64,000 nt of DNA from Christensenella sp. UBA4675 (lineage in GTDB: Bacteria; Bacillota; Clostridia; Christensenellales; Borkfalkiaceae), in assembly GCA_002405165.1 (NCBI GenBank), contig DHLF01000005.1:123393-187392 (forward strand), written 5' to 3'. The position numbers and the translations under genes were made by a program. The notes under the pieces are model-generated. The model was not told the origin of the DNA, did no database searches, and saw nothing but the letters and a program-made list of their open reading frames with translations. Position 1 is the stretch's first letter, and every line of letters begins with the position of its first letter. Below are positions 24,439 to 33,255 of this stretch, piece by piece.

Positions 24439-25341
24439 TTACCACTTAAACGGAGTTACCTGATAAACGTAATAGTTAAGCCAATTACTGTATAATAAAT
24501 TAGCGTCGCTAGCCCATTTATTTTCGACTTTTGTTTTTTCGGAATTTAAAAAGTAGTTTTTAGGCGGTTTAGGATTTATACCTTTCGCCAAATCCCTTTC
24601 GTATTCTTTTTTAAGGGTATCCGCGTCGTATTCGAAATGCCCCGTAACGAAAATATATTTATTGTCGTTAGATTTTATGATTGACGCTCCTGCCGTTTTA
24701 GAATAAGATAAAACGCTTAATTTATCGCATTTTTTTAATTCCTGCATTTTAACGGTAGTATATCTCGAATGCGGAATAAAAAACCTATCGTCAAACCCCT
24801 TTAAAAGCGGTTCGAAAGGTTTAAGTTTGGTATGTCTATAAATTCCAGATAACTTTTCCTTTAAACGATATTTTTTTATGCCGTATAAATAGTAAAGCCC
24901 CGCTTGCGCTCCCCAACAAATAAGCATTGTAGAAGTAACGTTGGTTTTTGTAAAATCCAAAATTTCCTTTAATTCTTCCCAGTAATCTACCTGTTCGAAC
25001 TCTAATTGTTCTACGGGCGCGCCCGTTATAATCATTCCGTCAAAGCGTTTATCTTTTACTTGGTCGAAAGTCGTGTAAAACTTTTCTAAATGCGCCAGCG
25101 ACGTATTTTTACTTTTGTGAAATTTCGGTTGTAAAAAAGTTACGTTTACTTGCAAGGGCGTATTAGACAACATTCTGAGTAATTGCGTTTCGGTTTCAAG
25201 CTTTGAGGGCATTAAATTTAAAATCGCAATCTCTATGGGGCGAATATCCTGCGAACTCGCCCTTTCTTCGTTCATAACGAATATGTTTTCCGCTTGCAAA
25301 GTTTTGTATGCGGGTATGTCTTGCTTAATTAAAATCGGCAT
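24439..25341 (-). CDS. metA: Homoserine O-acetyltransferase, MetA family
   Basis: A 300-residue enzyme that activates homoserine for methionine synthesis. The catalytic triad parts are Cys142 in ICWGAQAG and His235/Glu237 in TGHFEYD. Residue 111 is Glu (APVEQLEF). From work on the Bacillus and E. coli enzymes, Glu at this position goes with acetyl-CoA and Gly with succinyl-CoA, so the product here should be O-acetylhomoserine. That fits the O-acetylhomoserine sulfhydrylase encoded just upstream. Its ATG overlaps the metY stop by one base (TAATG). Confidence 0.94.
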   Translation of the reverse strand: MPILIKQDIPAYKTLQAENIFVMNEERASSQDIRPIEIAILNLMPSKLETETQLLRMLSNTPLQVNVTFLQPKFHKSKNTSLAHLEKFYTTFDQVKDKRFDGMIITGAPVEQLEFEQVDYWEELKEILDFTKTNVTSTMLICWGAQAGLYYLYGIKKYRLKEKLSGIYRHTKLKPFEPLLKGFDDRFFIPHSRYTTVKMQELKKCDKLSVLSYSKTAGASIIKSNDNKYIFVTGHFEYDADTLKKEYERDLAKGINPKPPKNYFLNSEKTKVENKWASDANLLYSNWLNYYVYQVTPFKW

Positions 25342-26609
25342 TAAATTTTCTCCAAAGCTTGCCTAATGTCGGCAATTATGTCTTCCGCGTCTTCTATTCC
25401 GACGGACAATCTTAAAAGATTGGGCAAAATTCCGCAATCTATTAAAGCTTGGTCGGATAACTGTCTATGCGTGGTGGACGCGGGATGTAAAATACAGCTT
25501 CTTACATCCGCAACGTGAGTTTCTATTCCTATCATCTTTAACGCTTCCATAAATTTAACCGCGTTATGTTTGTTGCCACTAAGACCGAAACTCATCATTC
25601 CGCCTTGTCCGTTAGGTAAATATTTTTTAGCTAAATCGTGGTATTTATCGTTTGGTAACGACGGGTGTTTTACCCATTCGACTTTATCTTGTTCCGCTAA
25701 AAACTTAGCTACTTTTTTAGCGTTTTCGGAATGTTTTACCATTCTTAGTCCTAACGTTTCGCAACCTAAGTTGGTTAAAAACGCGTTTTGCGGACTCATC
25801 ATCGCGCCTAAATCTCTCATAATTTGCGCCCTACACTTAGTGCCGAATGCTGTTTTTCCTAAATCGGCGTATATAAGTCCGTGATAGCTTTCGTCGGGCT
25901 CGTTAAAATCTTTATAACGAGCATTTCCTTTAAAATCGAAATTTCCTCCGTCTATTACCGCTCCGCCCAACGCAACGGCGTGTCCGTCTATATATTTAGA
26001 AGTAGAATAACAAATAACGTTTGCTCCTAATTCGAACGGACGGCACAGCGCCCCCGTTACCAACGTGTTGTCTACCGCAAACAATACCTTATGTTTTTTA
26101 GCTATTCTCGCAATTTTATCGAAATCCAAAACTACGATTGACGGATTAGCCAACGTTTCCGTAAAAATTATTTTGGTATTATCGTCTACTAATTTATCTA
26201 TGTTTTCTTCCGTGTCGTCGGGATTAAAAAATCTTGTTTCAATTCCTAACTTTCTTAACGTTACGTCGAAAAGATTAAAAGTCCCGCCGTAAACCGCCGA
26301 AGAAGACACTATATTATCTCCTGCATGGCACACGGTTAGTACGGCAAACAACGTAGCGCTCATTCCCGAAGACGTGCATATAGCGCAACTTCCGCCTTCT
26401 AACGCCGTAAGTTTGTTCTCTAAAACGGCAACGGTGGGATTTGCAAGCCTTGTATAAAAATATCCGTCGGCTTTTAAGTCGAATAAATCAGCCATATCGC
26501 CCGCTTTTTCATATAAAAAAGTCGTGCTTTGAACTATCGGCGTTACTCTCGCTTCGCCTTGTTTTGGCTTATATCCTTCTTGAACGCATATCGTGTTTAT
26601 ATTTTTCAT
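25341..26609 (-). CDS. metY: O-acetylhomoserine sulfhydrylase
   Basis: A 422-residue PLP enzyme of the Cys/Met metabolism family. Seen are YFYTRLANPTVAVLE, the glycine-rich SSGMSATLFAVL, FTETLANPS, and the PLP lysine Lys205 in YSTSKYIDGH. At this length and with this order it matches MetY, which joins sulfide to O-acetylhomoserine to give homocysteine. It forms an operon with metA. I looked for a SAM riboswitch in the 100-bp leader and saw none. AAGGAG stands before the ATG. Confidence 0.93.
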   Translation of the reverse strand: MKNINTICVQEGYKPKQGEARVTPIVQSTTFLYEKAGDMADLFDLKADGYFYTRLANPTVAVLENKLTALEGGSCAICTSSGMSATLFAVLTVCHAGDNIVSSSAVYGGTFNLFDVTLRKLGIETRFFNPDDTEENIDKLVDDNTKIIFTETLANPSIVVLDFDKIARIAKKHKVLFAVDNTLVTGALCRPFELGANVICYSTSKYIDGHAVALGGAVIDGGNFDFKGNARYKDFNEPDESYHGLIYADLGKTAFGTKCRAQIMRDLGAMMSPQNAFLTNLGCETLGLRMVKHSENAKKVAKFLAEQDKVEWVKHPSLPNDKYHDLAKKYLPNGQGGMMSFGLSGNKHNAVKFMEALKMIGIETHVADVRSCILHPASTTHRQLSDQALIDCGILPNLLRLSVGIEDAEDIIADIRQALEKI

Positions 26610-26655
26610 TCTTGCTCCTTAACTGCATATAATTCGGCTAAAAAAGTTAAAAAAT

Positions 26656-26673
26656 CCGAGACTTATATCTCGG
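26656..26673 (-). terminator. Terminator between the S-component gene and metY
   Basis: CCGAGA and TCTCGG form a 6-bp stem with 6-nt loop. The minus strand continues ATTTTTTAACTTTTTT. It lies 39 nt after the stop of the membrane protein gene and leaves only about 45 bp for a metY promoter. Confidence 0.7.
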
Positions 26674-26712
26674 CTTTTATTATATCACGAAAAAAATTCG
26701 TTTGCAATTTTT

Positions 26713-27237
26713 TTAATTAAGTTTTATATATTCGTAAGCTTTTAATATCGGTTTAGATAAAAACGATACGGTAAAAAGCGCGGAAATAGTTTGCGTAGTC
26801 ATTATCGGAAGCGAAGAATAAAAATAAGCGTATGTCGCTTTTTTACTCATCTTTAAATATAACGGCGTAATTATATTGTCTATCATCGTAAAACATACCG
26901 TTAAAACACAAGCGGTTAAAACAAATATTAAAAACTTCCACCAAATAGTTAAATCTTTTTTAAAAACCTTTCCTATAACGCCGTAACATACCGCAAGTAA
27001 ATTATAGTAGATTAAATATAGTATTATTACCGTCGGATAAAAACCGAATACCAAACATCTTAAAAGCGAAAAAAGCGTCATAACTATCACACCCCTTGCT
27101 AAGCCGAAATAAAAACAAAAACATACGGATAACACCGTTACTATTTCTACCCCCGCAATTCCGCTTAAAGCAAGTTGTCCGCCTATTAAAAGAGCACAAT
27201 ATACGCCTAGTAGCGTAAGCTCTTTACACGTTTTCAT
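26713..27237 (-). CDS. ECF-transporter S-component-like membrane protein
   Basis: A 174-residue protein with five or six membrane segments. The start, ELTLLGVYCALLIGGQLALS, and the later FYFGLARGVIVMTLFSLLRC resemble substrate-specific S proteins of energy-coupling-factor vitamin importers. The start overlaps the stop of the DUF4430 lipoprotein (TGATG). That pairing occurs in Clostridia and suggests uptake of a cofactor; DUF4430 is related to cobalamin-carrier proteins, so a corrinoid is the best guess. The energising EcfA/EcfT genes are not in this window. Confidence 0.7.
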   Translation of the reverse strand: MKTCKELTLLGVYCALLIGGQLALSGIAGVEIVTVLSVCFCFYFGLARGVIVMTLFSLLRCLVFGFYPTVIILYLIYYNLLAVCYGVIGKVFKKDLTIWWKFLIFVLTACVLTVCFTMIDNIITPLYLKMSKKATYAYFYSSLPIMTTQTISALFTVSFLSKPILKAYEYIKLN

Positions 27238-27647
27238 CAGCCTATCGTATAAACGAACAAAATTATATCTCCGTCCGCAATAGCTTGTTGAGAAACCCCG
27301 TAGGACGCGTAATCTCCGTTTATATACAACGCCCAGTAAGAATTGTTTTTAGCCCAACTTGCCGTTTCGCCGTTTATAGTTTCTACAAAAAAACCGTAAC
27401 CGCTATCGCTTCCGCCGTAAGAAAAATCGGCGTATAAATCGCTACATTTTTTCATGGCGTCCAAAACGTAATAACCTTCCGTTTCAAGAAAATAACTATC
27501 CGTTTTACGTTCCAAAGAACCGTAGTCTACTTTTATCGCCACGGTCTTAACCCCTTCGTGAGTATCGTTAGGATTTTTACACGCCAAAGAAAAAACCGAG
27601 CAAAATATAATTGACAAACCAATAAATAAAGATAATAGCTTTTTCAT
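27237..27647 (-). CDS. DUF4430 lipoprotein, probable cofactor-binding protein
   Basis: A 136-residue lipoprotein with lipobox SLAC, Cys23. The mature domain has GYYVLDAMKKCSD, then YGFFVETINGETAS and NNSYWALYINGDYAS, ending in ADGDIILFVYTIG. This is the DUF4430 pattern, related to the C-terminal beta domain of transcobalamin. It would hold a ligand at the outer face of the membrane for the neighbouring S-component-like protein. A consensus promoter with an internal palindrome lies at 27674-27702. Confidence 0.82.
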   Translation of the reverse strand: MKKLLSLFIGLSIIFCSVFSLACKNPNDTHEGVKTVAIKVDYGSLERKTDSYFLETEGYYVLDAMKKCSDLYADFSYGGSDSGYGFFVETINGETASWAKNNSYWALYINGDYASYGVSQQAIADGDIILFVYTIG

Positions 27648-27673
27648 AACTTTCTCCGTTTTTTGTTTTTTCT

Positions 27674-27702
27674 ATTATAATTAAACGTTTAAACTTTGTC
27701 AA
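27674..27702 (-). promoter_or_regulatory. Perfect consensus promoter with palindromic spacer before the DUF4430 gene
   Basis: On the minus strand TTGACA (27697-27702) and TATAAT (27674-27679) are 17 bp apart. The spacer holds TTAAACGTTTAA (27681-27692), a perfect 12-bp palindrome, where a repressor could sit between the two elements. Confidence 0.75.
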
Positions 27703-27724
27703 TTAAAAGCTTTGTCGATTATAT

Positions 27725-27760
27725 ATTTAAGCGTAAAAACTCACGTTTTTACGCTTAAAT
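27725..27760. repeat. 16-bp perfect inverted repeat
   Basis: The arms 27725-27740 and 27745-27760 pair over 16 bp around a 4-nt loop (tcac). No clean T-tract follows on either strand, so it is not a standard terminator. It lies between the HxlR remnant and the DUF4430 promoter, in the gene-poor stretch 27648-27950. Confidence 0.6.
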
Positions 27761-27825
27761 TTGAATATACTAAAACTCTTTATAAATTCTAAGACTATTT
27801 TACGATTTTCATAGAAAATCAATAA

Positions 27826-27948
27826 ACTACGGCGTCCGTTAAAGTAGAATATTCGCTAACTGAACTCGGCGAAAAAATGAAACCTGTTATAAACGCCCTT
27901 ACCGAATGGGGCAACGTTTACAAACAGGAATATCAAAAAAATATTTAA
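27826..27948 (+). pseudogene. 3' remnant of an HxlR-family regulator gene
   Basis: After a stop codon at 27823-27825 the plus strand reads about 40 codons containing KVEYSLTELGEKMKPVINAL and TEWG, ending in TAA at 27946-27948. This is the C-terminal wing and final helix of HxlR-type winged-helix regulators (KVEYxLTxxGxxLxPvL). The first two thirds of the gene are missing and no start is present. It is on the strand opposite to its neighbours and stops 3 bp from the transglycosylase gene. Confidence 0.75.
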
Positions 27949-27950
27949 TT

Positions 27951-28448
27951 TTAAAAATATAATTTTTTATAGATTTTTTTTACTTTTATTACTCTTTTAT
28001 AATAATTTACGCTTTCTTTGTACGGAAAATCACCACCCGAAGAAAGCCATTTTTTTACCACGCCTTCCCCTGCGTTGTAGGCGTATAAAACGTGTTGTTC
28101 GTTTTTAAATTTTTCAAATAAATAGGATAAATATTTAACGCCAAACCGAATATTATCGGAAGGGTTAAATAAATCGTAATCGTCTTCGCCAAGCATATCC
28201 GCAACGAAATTCGCGGTAGACGGCATTAGTTGCATAAGTCCTTTCGCCCCTGCGGAAGAAACTGCCTTTTTATTAAAAGAACTTTCGCAATAAATTACGG
28301 CGTACACAAGGCTACGCTCTACGTTGTAGGCTTCTGCATATTTTTTTATCGTTTTTTTATACCTATAAGGATAATTTATTACGACGGTTAAAACTATAAA
28401 TAAAAATGCTACCGTCCATATTAAAATTACTTTTGATATTTTTCGCAT
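27951..28448 (-). CDS. Membrane-anchored lytic transglycosylase (SLT domain)
   Basis: A 165-residue protein with one N-terminal membrane anchor (about 8-25). The SLT fold carries the catalytic Glu in IYCESSFNKKAVSSAGAKG, followed by GLMQLMPSTA and LYAYNAGEGVVKKW, the three standard motifs. It would cut peptidoglycan to give anhydromuropeptides. The gene overlaps the end of coaE by 22 bp and is the last of polA-coaE-slt, an arrangement known from other Clostridia. Confidence 0.93.
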   Translation of the reverse strand: MRKISKVILIWTVAFLFIVLTVVINYPYRYKKTIKKYAEAYNVERSLVYAVIYCESSFNKKAVSSAGAKGLMQLMPSTANFVADMLGEDDYDLFNPSDNIRFGVKYLSYLFEKFKNEQHVLYAYNAGEGVVKKWLSSGGDFPYKESVNYYKRVIKVKKIYKKLYF

Positions 28449-29011
28449 AGCGTAAGCACCTGTTTTTCCAGCGAAGGCAAATCTTCGTCGTTATATATAA
28501 CAGTATGCTTAATTTTTGAATTTATAACGTATTCCTTTTGACTGTTTATCTTTTTTAAGGCAAACTCCTTGTCAATTCCGTCCCTTTTTTTTAACGCGTT
28601 CACTTGCTTTGTTAAATCACGTTTAACAAGCCAAACTTCGTTAAAATAAAGCTCGGGATTAGTTATATCAGCAAGAAGCGGAATTTCGCAAAAATACACT
28701 TCGTCGCCGTAAGTTAAGCTTAGTAATTTTTGCATTACTTTTTCGTGCGTAATTTTATTTAACAACGTTCTTTTACTTTGGTCGTTAAATATAATTTTGC
28801 TTACGCTTTTTTTATCAAGTAAAATTTTATCGCCGTTTTTTATAGGATTTATTCCTAGTTTTTCTGAAATTTCAAGCACAAAATCAGCGTTGTTTAAAAT
28901 AAGTTCGTTATAAATTTCGTCAGCAGAAAAAACTTTACAACCATTACGTTTTAAAATATTGCAAACTTCGGTTTTACCCGAACCTATTTTGCCTGTAATT
29001 GCTATTCTCAT
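28427..29011 (-). CDS. coaE: Dephospho-CoA kinase
   Basis: A 194-residue P-loop kinase that makes CoA from dephospho-CoA. I start it at the ATG at 29011, which overlaps the polA stop as ATGA; a longer frame starts five codons earlier inside polA. The P-loop is ITGKIGSGKTEV, close to the family form GLTGGIGSGKS. Next come VFSADEIYNEL and the lid region with FNEVWLVKRDLTKQVNAL. Coupled to polA as in many Firmicutes. Confidence 0.94.
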   Translation of the reverse strand: MRIAITGKIGSGKTEVCNILKRNGCKVFSADEIYNELILNNADFVLEISEKLGINPIKNGDKILLDKKSVSKIIFNDQSKRTLLNKITHEKVMQKLLSLTYGDEVYFCEIPLLADITNPELYFNEVWLVKRDLTKQVNALKKRDGIDKEFALKKINSQKEYVINSKIKHTVIYNDEDLPSLEKQVLTLCEKYQK

Positions 29012-31545
29012 TTTACTTCGTACCAATTATTTCCGCTATTTACGTCCGCTTCCAGTTTTACGGAAGTAAGCGGAATACTTTCCATTTCTTCTTTTAAAAT
29101 TTTCTCTACTATTTGCATTTCTTCTTTGGGACAATCGACTACTAATTCGTCGTGAATTTGCAAAACTAACTTTGCTTTTAAATTTTCTTTTTGAAGTCTT
29201 GAAAAAACTTTAATCATTGCAAGTTTTATTATATCCGCGCTACTGCCCTGCAACGGCATGTTCATAGACGCTCTTTCCCCAAACGCCCTTAAATTTTTAT
29301 CGGGCGAATTTATTTCTTTAATATAACGCTTTCTACCCATAAAAGTTTTAACGTAACCGTTTTTTCTGGCGTATTCCACGTTAGATTCCATATACGCTTT
29401 AACTTCGGGATAATGTTCGAAATATTTATCTATATAATTTTGAGCAGATTTAGTGGAAATTTTTAAGTTTTCGCCAAGTCCGAATCCGCTTATACCGTAA
29501 ACTATTCCGAAATTTACTGCTTTTGCGCTACGCCTTTCTTCGCTCGTTACGCTTTCAACGGGTTTATTAAAAACTCTGCTTGCAGTAAGAGCGTGTATAT
29601 CCACTCCGTCCGAAAACGCTTTTATTAAAGCTTTACAGCCCGAAAAATCCGCAAGCAACCTTAACTCTATTTGAGAATAATCGCTACTTACAATACAACC
29701 GTTTTCGAAACGCGAAATAAAAGCTTTTCTCAATTCTTTGCCTTCTTCGCTACGAACGGGAATGTTTTGCAAATTCGGTTCCGAACTGGAAAGTCTTCCC
29801 GTAGACGTTAATGTTTGATTAAAAGTAGTATGAATTATATCACCGCTTTTTTTAACTATTTCTATCATGGCGTCTATATAAGTGCTTTTTAATTTAGCGA
29901 CTTTTCTATATTCCAAAATCAACGCGACTAACGGATGAGCGTCCGCAAGTTTTTCCAAAACTTCCGCTTTTGTGGAATATCCGCCCGTTTTTAGTTTTTT
30001 TCCGCCCTTTAAACCTAATTTTACAAACAATAAATCGGACAACTGTTTGGGCGAATTTACGTTTATTTCACTGCCCGTGTAAGTATAAATTTCGTTAAGA
30101 AGATTTTTTAATTTTTCGTTGTAAGAAACGGACATTTTATTTAAACAATTTTCGTCTACTTTAAACCCGACGTTTTCCATTTCGTACAACACGTCGCACA
30201 AAGGAAGTTCCATATCGTAATATAGCTTTTCCATATCTTGCGTTTTAAGTTCTTGTTTTAAAGTTTTACAAATTTCGTTTAACGCGTATGCGGGAAAATC
30301 GGGCGAATAAGAATATTCTTCGCATAAGCCGTTTATGGTAAGTTCTCTTCCCGTAAACGCCGTTAAATATTTCAAAATAGAAACGTCGTCGCAAAAACAA
30401 TTTATTTTAATACCGTATTTTTCTAAATGTCTTCTGGTTTTTTTCTTATCTAAAAGTACGCATTTTTTTTCGGAAGCAAAATAGTCTTTAAAGATAACAC
30501 TTACGTCTTCTGGCGAAATGCCTTCGTCCAAAAAGTTTTGCGTAAATGCAATTTCGTATTCTTTTTCGCCGTTGTAAAAATTTATTTTATCATCGAAAAC
30601 AAAACTTACGAAATCGCTTTTTTCAAGAATTTCTTTAGCTTTCCCGCTATCGGTTAAAATAATTTTTTCAATTTCGGTTTTCTTTTCTTCCTCGCCCGAT
30701 AAATCGAAATTTAATTTTTTTAATATATTTAAAAATCCTAGTTTTATAAACAAACGTTTAGCTTGTTCACCTAGCGGTTTTATTTCTAAACTTTCTAACG
30801 GTAACTCTAAGGGCATACTATCGCAAATGGTAGCTAACTTTTTAGATAAAAACGCGCTTTCTTTGCCGTTTTCTACCTTTTCTTTAAGCTTACCTTTTAA
30901 TTCGTCCGTATGCTTATAAAGATTTTCAATAGAAGAATAAGTTGAAATTAAACTCAAGGCAGTTTTTTCTCCTACGCCTTCTATACCCTTTATATTGTCG
31001 GACTGGTCGCCCATACAAGCTTTTAAATCTATTACCTGTTGCGGTTCAACCCCGTATTTTTCTTTAAAATTGTTTACGTCGTAAACGTCCGTTTCGGTAA
31101 TTCCGCGTTTTGTAAAATATACGCTAGTATGCCCGTCCACTAACTGAAAAGCGTCCCTATCGCCCGTAAAAATGGCGGTTGATAAAGAAATTTGCTTTGC
31201 GTAGCTTCCTATAATATCGTCGGCTTCAAACCCGGCTTTTTCATAGTGCGCTATTCCCATTGCGTCTAAAACTTCTTTTAAAAGCGGAATTTGTACGGCA
31301 AGTTCCGTCGGCATAGGTCTTCTGCCCGCCTTGTATCCGGCGTATTCCTTGTGCCTAAAAGTAGGCTCTTTTCTGTCGAACGCAACTAATAAATATTTTG
31401 GCGACAAATCCTTTTCTATTTTGAACAGCATATTCAAAAAAGCGTAAACGGCGTTCGTGGGCGTGCCGTCGGGCGAAGTAAGCAAAGGCGTTGCGTAAAA
31501 CGCCCTGTTTATTAAGCTGTTTCCGTCTATTAAAACAAGTTCCAT
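29008..31545 (-). CDS. polA: DNA polymerase I
   Basis: An 845-residue enzyme for Okazaki fragment processing and repair. The N-terminal 5'-3' exonuclease is complete (LIDGNSLINRAFYA; FTGDRDAFQLV; MGDQSDNIKGIEGVGEKTA). The middle domain has the place of a 3'-5' exonuclease, but the DxE motif is lost (FVFDD is all that remains), so proofreading is probably absent, as in Bacillus relatives. Polymerase motifs are DYSQIELRLLA (A), RRSAKAVNFGIVYGISGFGL (B) and QIHDELVVDCP (C). GGAG precedes the ATG. It heads polA-coaE-slt. Confidence 0.97.
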   Translation of the reverse strand: MELVLIDGNSLINRAFYATPLLTSPDGTPTNAVYAFLNMLFKIEKDLSPKYLLVAFDRKEPTFRHKEYAGYKAGRRPMPTELAVQIPLLKEVLDAMGIAHYEKAGFEADDIIGSYAKQISLSTAIFTGDRDAFQLVDGHTSVYFTKRGITETDVYDVNNFKEKYGVEPQQVIDLKACMGDQSDNIKGIEGVGEKTALSLISTYSSIENLYKHTDELKGKLKEKVENGKESAFLSKKLATICDSMPLELPLESLEIKPLGEQAKRLFIKLGFLNILKKLNFDLSGEEEKKTEIEKIILTDSGKAKEILEKSDFVSFVFDDKINFYNGEKEYEIAFTQNFLDEGISPEDVSVIFKDYFASEKKCVLLDKKKTRRHLEKYGIKINCFCDDVSILKYLTAFTGRELTINGLCEEYSYSPDFPAYALNEICKTLKQELKTQDMEKLYYDMELPLCDVLYEMENVGFKVDENCLNKMSVSYNEKLKNLLNEIYTYTGSEINVNSPKQLSDLLFVKLGLKGGKKLKTGGYSTKAEVLEKLADAHPLVALILEYRKVAKLKSTYIDAMIEIVKKSGDIIHTTFNQTLTSTGRLSSSEPNLQNIPVRSEEGKELRKAFISRFENGCIVSSDYSQIELRLLADFSGCKALIKAFSDGVDIHALTASRVFNKPVESVTSEERRSAKAVNFGIVYGISGFGLGENLKISTKSAQNYIDKYFEHYPEVKAYMESNVEYARKNGYVKTFMGRKRYIKEINSPDKNLRAFGERASMNMPLQGSSADIIKLAMIKVFSRLQKENLKAKLVLQIHDELVVDCPKEEMQIVEKILKEEMESIPLTSVKLEADVNSGNNWYEVK

Positions 31546-31672
31546 TTTTACTCCGTGAGCGATTAAACAGTTCGCTATTTATGATAGGTAAATTAAATTT
31601 TCTTTAATTCGGCATTATTAGTAACACGAAAAGATATTCTGCTATATAGTAAAATCTGTTTTCGAAAAAATA

Positions 31673-31705
31673 TTCGGCTAGTTTAGCATTACCTAGCTAG
31701 CCGAA
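31673..31705 (-). terminator. Terminator of the SDR-thyA-folA-CvpA-like operon
   Basis: TTCGGCTAG (31673-31681) pairs with CTAGCCGAA (31697-31705) over 9 bp. The minus strand continues TATTTTTTCG. The stop of the last gene lies 8 bp away. Confidence 0.75.
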
Positions 31706-31712
31706 AAAGCTT

Positions 31713-33248
31713 TTAAAGCGTTATACCGAAAATATTTGCAATACTATTTAAAACGTTTTCGTTTTCGGAAGTTTTTCTTTCCGTTAATAGTCCTTTAATT
31801 TTTTCTTTATCGCCTACGGTTATGTTGCTTATTTTATAACCGCTTTGATTTACTTTGTTTATGGCGTTTTGAAGTAATTCGGAATCTAAAACCGCGTCTA
31901 TCATGTTGTTTGCCATTTCAGAAGTCAATTCGTCGGCTTTTTTAGCACATTTGTAAGTCGCTATAAACGTTTTATCCGCTTTTAAACACTCCGCGTCTAA
32001 ATCTCCGCCGTTTTGTTTAGTTAAATACAATTCGTCGAATATATTTACTACAACTTCCGCCAACGCCTCCGCATTGCTTCCGCCGTTATCTAACGTAGCT
32101 TGTTTCATAAGCGGTCTTGTATACTGCGTCCAACTGTCGGGTTCGATAAAATTCATAATAGCTTTTATCTGAACGCCGTCGCCCGTGTAAGTGTTGTTTT
32201 CCAAAGTATCAAGATAGGTAAGCGTTTCGTTTAACGCGCCGAATATATTTAACGCCGTTACTAATTTTTCGTTAGCGGTATCCATTGTGGAAGCTTTCAT
32301 TTCTTCCAACAAAGGATTTATTATATCGAAATATTTTTGGTCGTAATCGCCGACGTAATCGTGAGCTTTTTCGCCTAATTGTACCGTAACGTAATTTAAT
32401 AAAACTTTTGCGGTTAAAACGCTGTTATCTCCGCTATAATCGTCTACACTTTTAACCGACGCCCTTATTTTAGCGTAATCTATATTATCTTCTTTTTTGG
32501 TAAGTTCGAAAAAATCTTTAACGGAAGGCAATAATTCTATTGTCCCTAAAACTTCGTTTCTTAAATTAGTGGAATAAGTCGTATCACCGTTAAGCGTTTT
32601 ATATTTTATATTTGTTAATTTATTGAATATTTTATCGCTAAATTTTGCGTTAAAAGAAAATAAAAAATGACTTCTTAACTCTTTTGCGCTATCCGTTGTT
32701 TTTACAAGTTGCTTATAGTCGTCTTGATAACTTTCTTCTTTAGTATAAGTTTGCGCTTCCGCTAAAACTCCGACGTAGCCGTTAAGCGGACAAAACGTTC
32801 CGTAAAACGTAATAAACGCACCGATTAAACTAATTAAAACTCCAACCGTTTTCGATATGCCTTTTCCTATTAAATTATGGTTATTTATAGCTCTTCCGAA
32901 AATAAGCTTAAAAATCAGATAAATAAAATAGGTGAGTTTAGAAATAAGATAAAATATTATAATAAACGCAATAGGCATAACCAAAGCCGTTGCCAAAGCG
33001 TCTATATTACCCGATAATTGAGTTATGTCTATATCAAATTTAGATAAATCTATACTATTTATAATTTTCTCGAATAAACTAGTCTTTTTAATGACGTTAA
33101 GCGTTAATATGGTGAGCGGAATACTTAAAACGATAGTCGCAACCCTTATTGCGGATTTTACTATACCCCGTTTTAATCCCGTGATAACGGCAGATAAAAG
33201 CATTAAAATCAAAATCCCCGTAACGCCTAATATTACGTATCTTTCCAT
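31713..33248 (-). CDS. CvpA-like membrane protein with large C-terminal domain, function unknown
   Basis: A 511-residue protein. Four hydrophobic segments in the first 165 residues (about 5-22, 35-50, 88-110, 135-152) with KRGIVKSAIR between them recall the CvpA family. The remaining 350 residues are hydrophilic and helical and match nothing I know. It begins 7 bp after folA and closes the operon before a terminator. CvpA proteins are linked to envelope or purine-related phenotypes, but this long form may do something else. Confidence 0.55.
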   Translation of the reverse strand: MERYVILGVTGILILMLLSAVITGLKRGIVKSAIRVATIVLSIPLTILTLNVIKKTSLFEKIINSIDLSKFDIDITQLSGNIDALATALVMPIAFIIIFYLISKLTYFIYLIFKLIFGRAINNHNLIGKGISKTVGVLISLIGAFITFYGTFCPLNGYVGVLAEAQTYTKEESYQDDYKQLVKTTDSAKELRSHFLFSFNAKFSDKIFNKLTNIKYKTLNGDTTYSTNLRNEVLGTIELLPSVKDFFELTKKEDNIDYAKIRASVKSVDDYSGDNSVLTAKVLLNYVTVQLGEKAHDYVGDYDQKYFDIINPLLEEMKASTMDTANEKLVTALNIFGALNETLTYLDTLENNTYTGDGVQIKAIMNFIEPDSWTQYTRPLMKQATLDNGGSNAEALAEVVVNIFDELYLTKQNGGDLDAECLKADKTFIATYKCAKKADELTSEMANNMIDAVLDSELLQNAINKVNQSGYKISNITVGDKEKIKGLLTERKTSENENVLNSIANIFGITL

Positions 33249-33255
33249 TATTCTC

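Noticed and set aside
26610..26712. SAM riboswitch before metY
   Set aside because: The leader is too short and holds only the upstream terminator.
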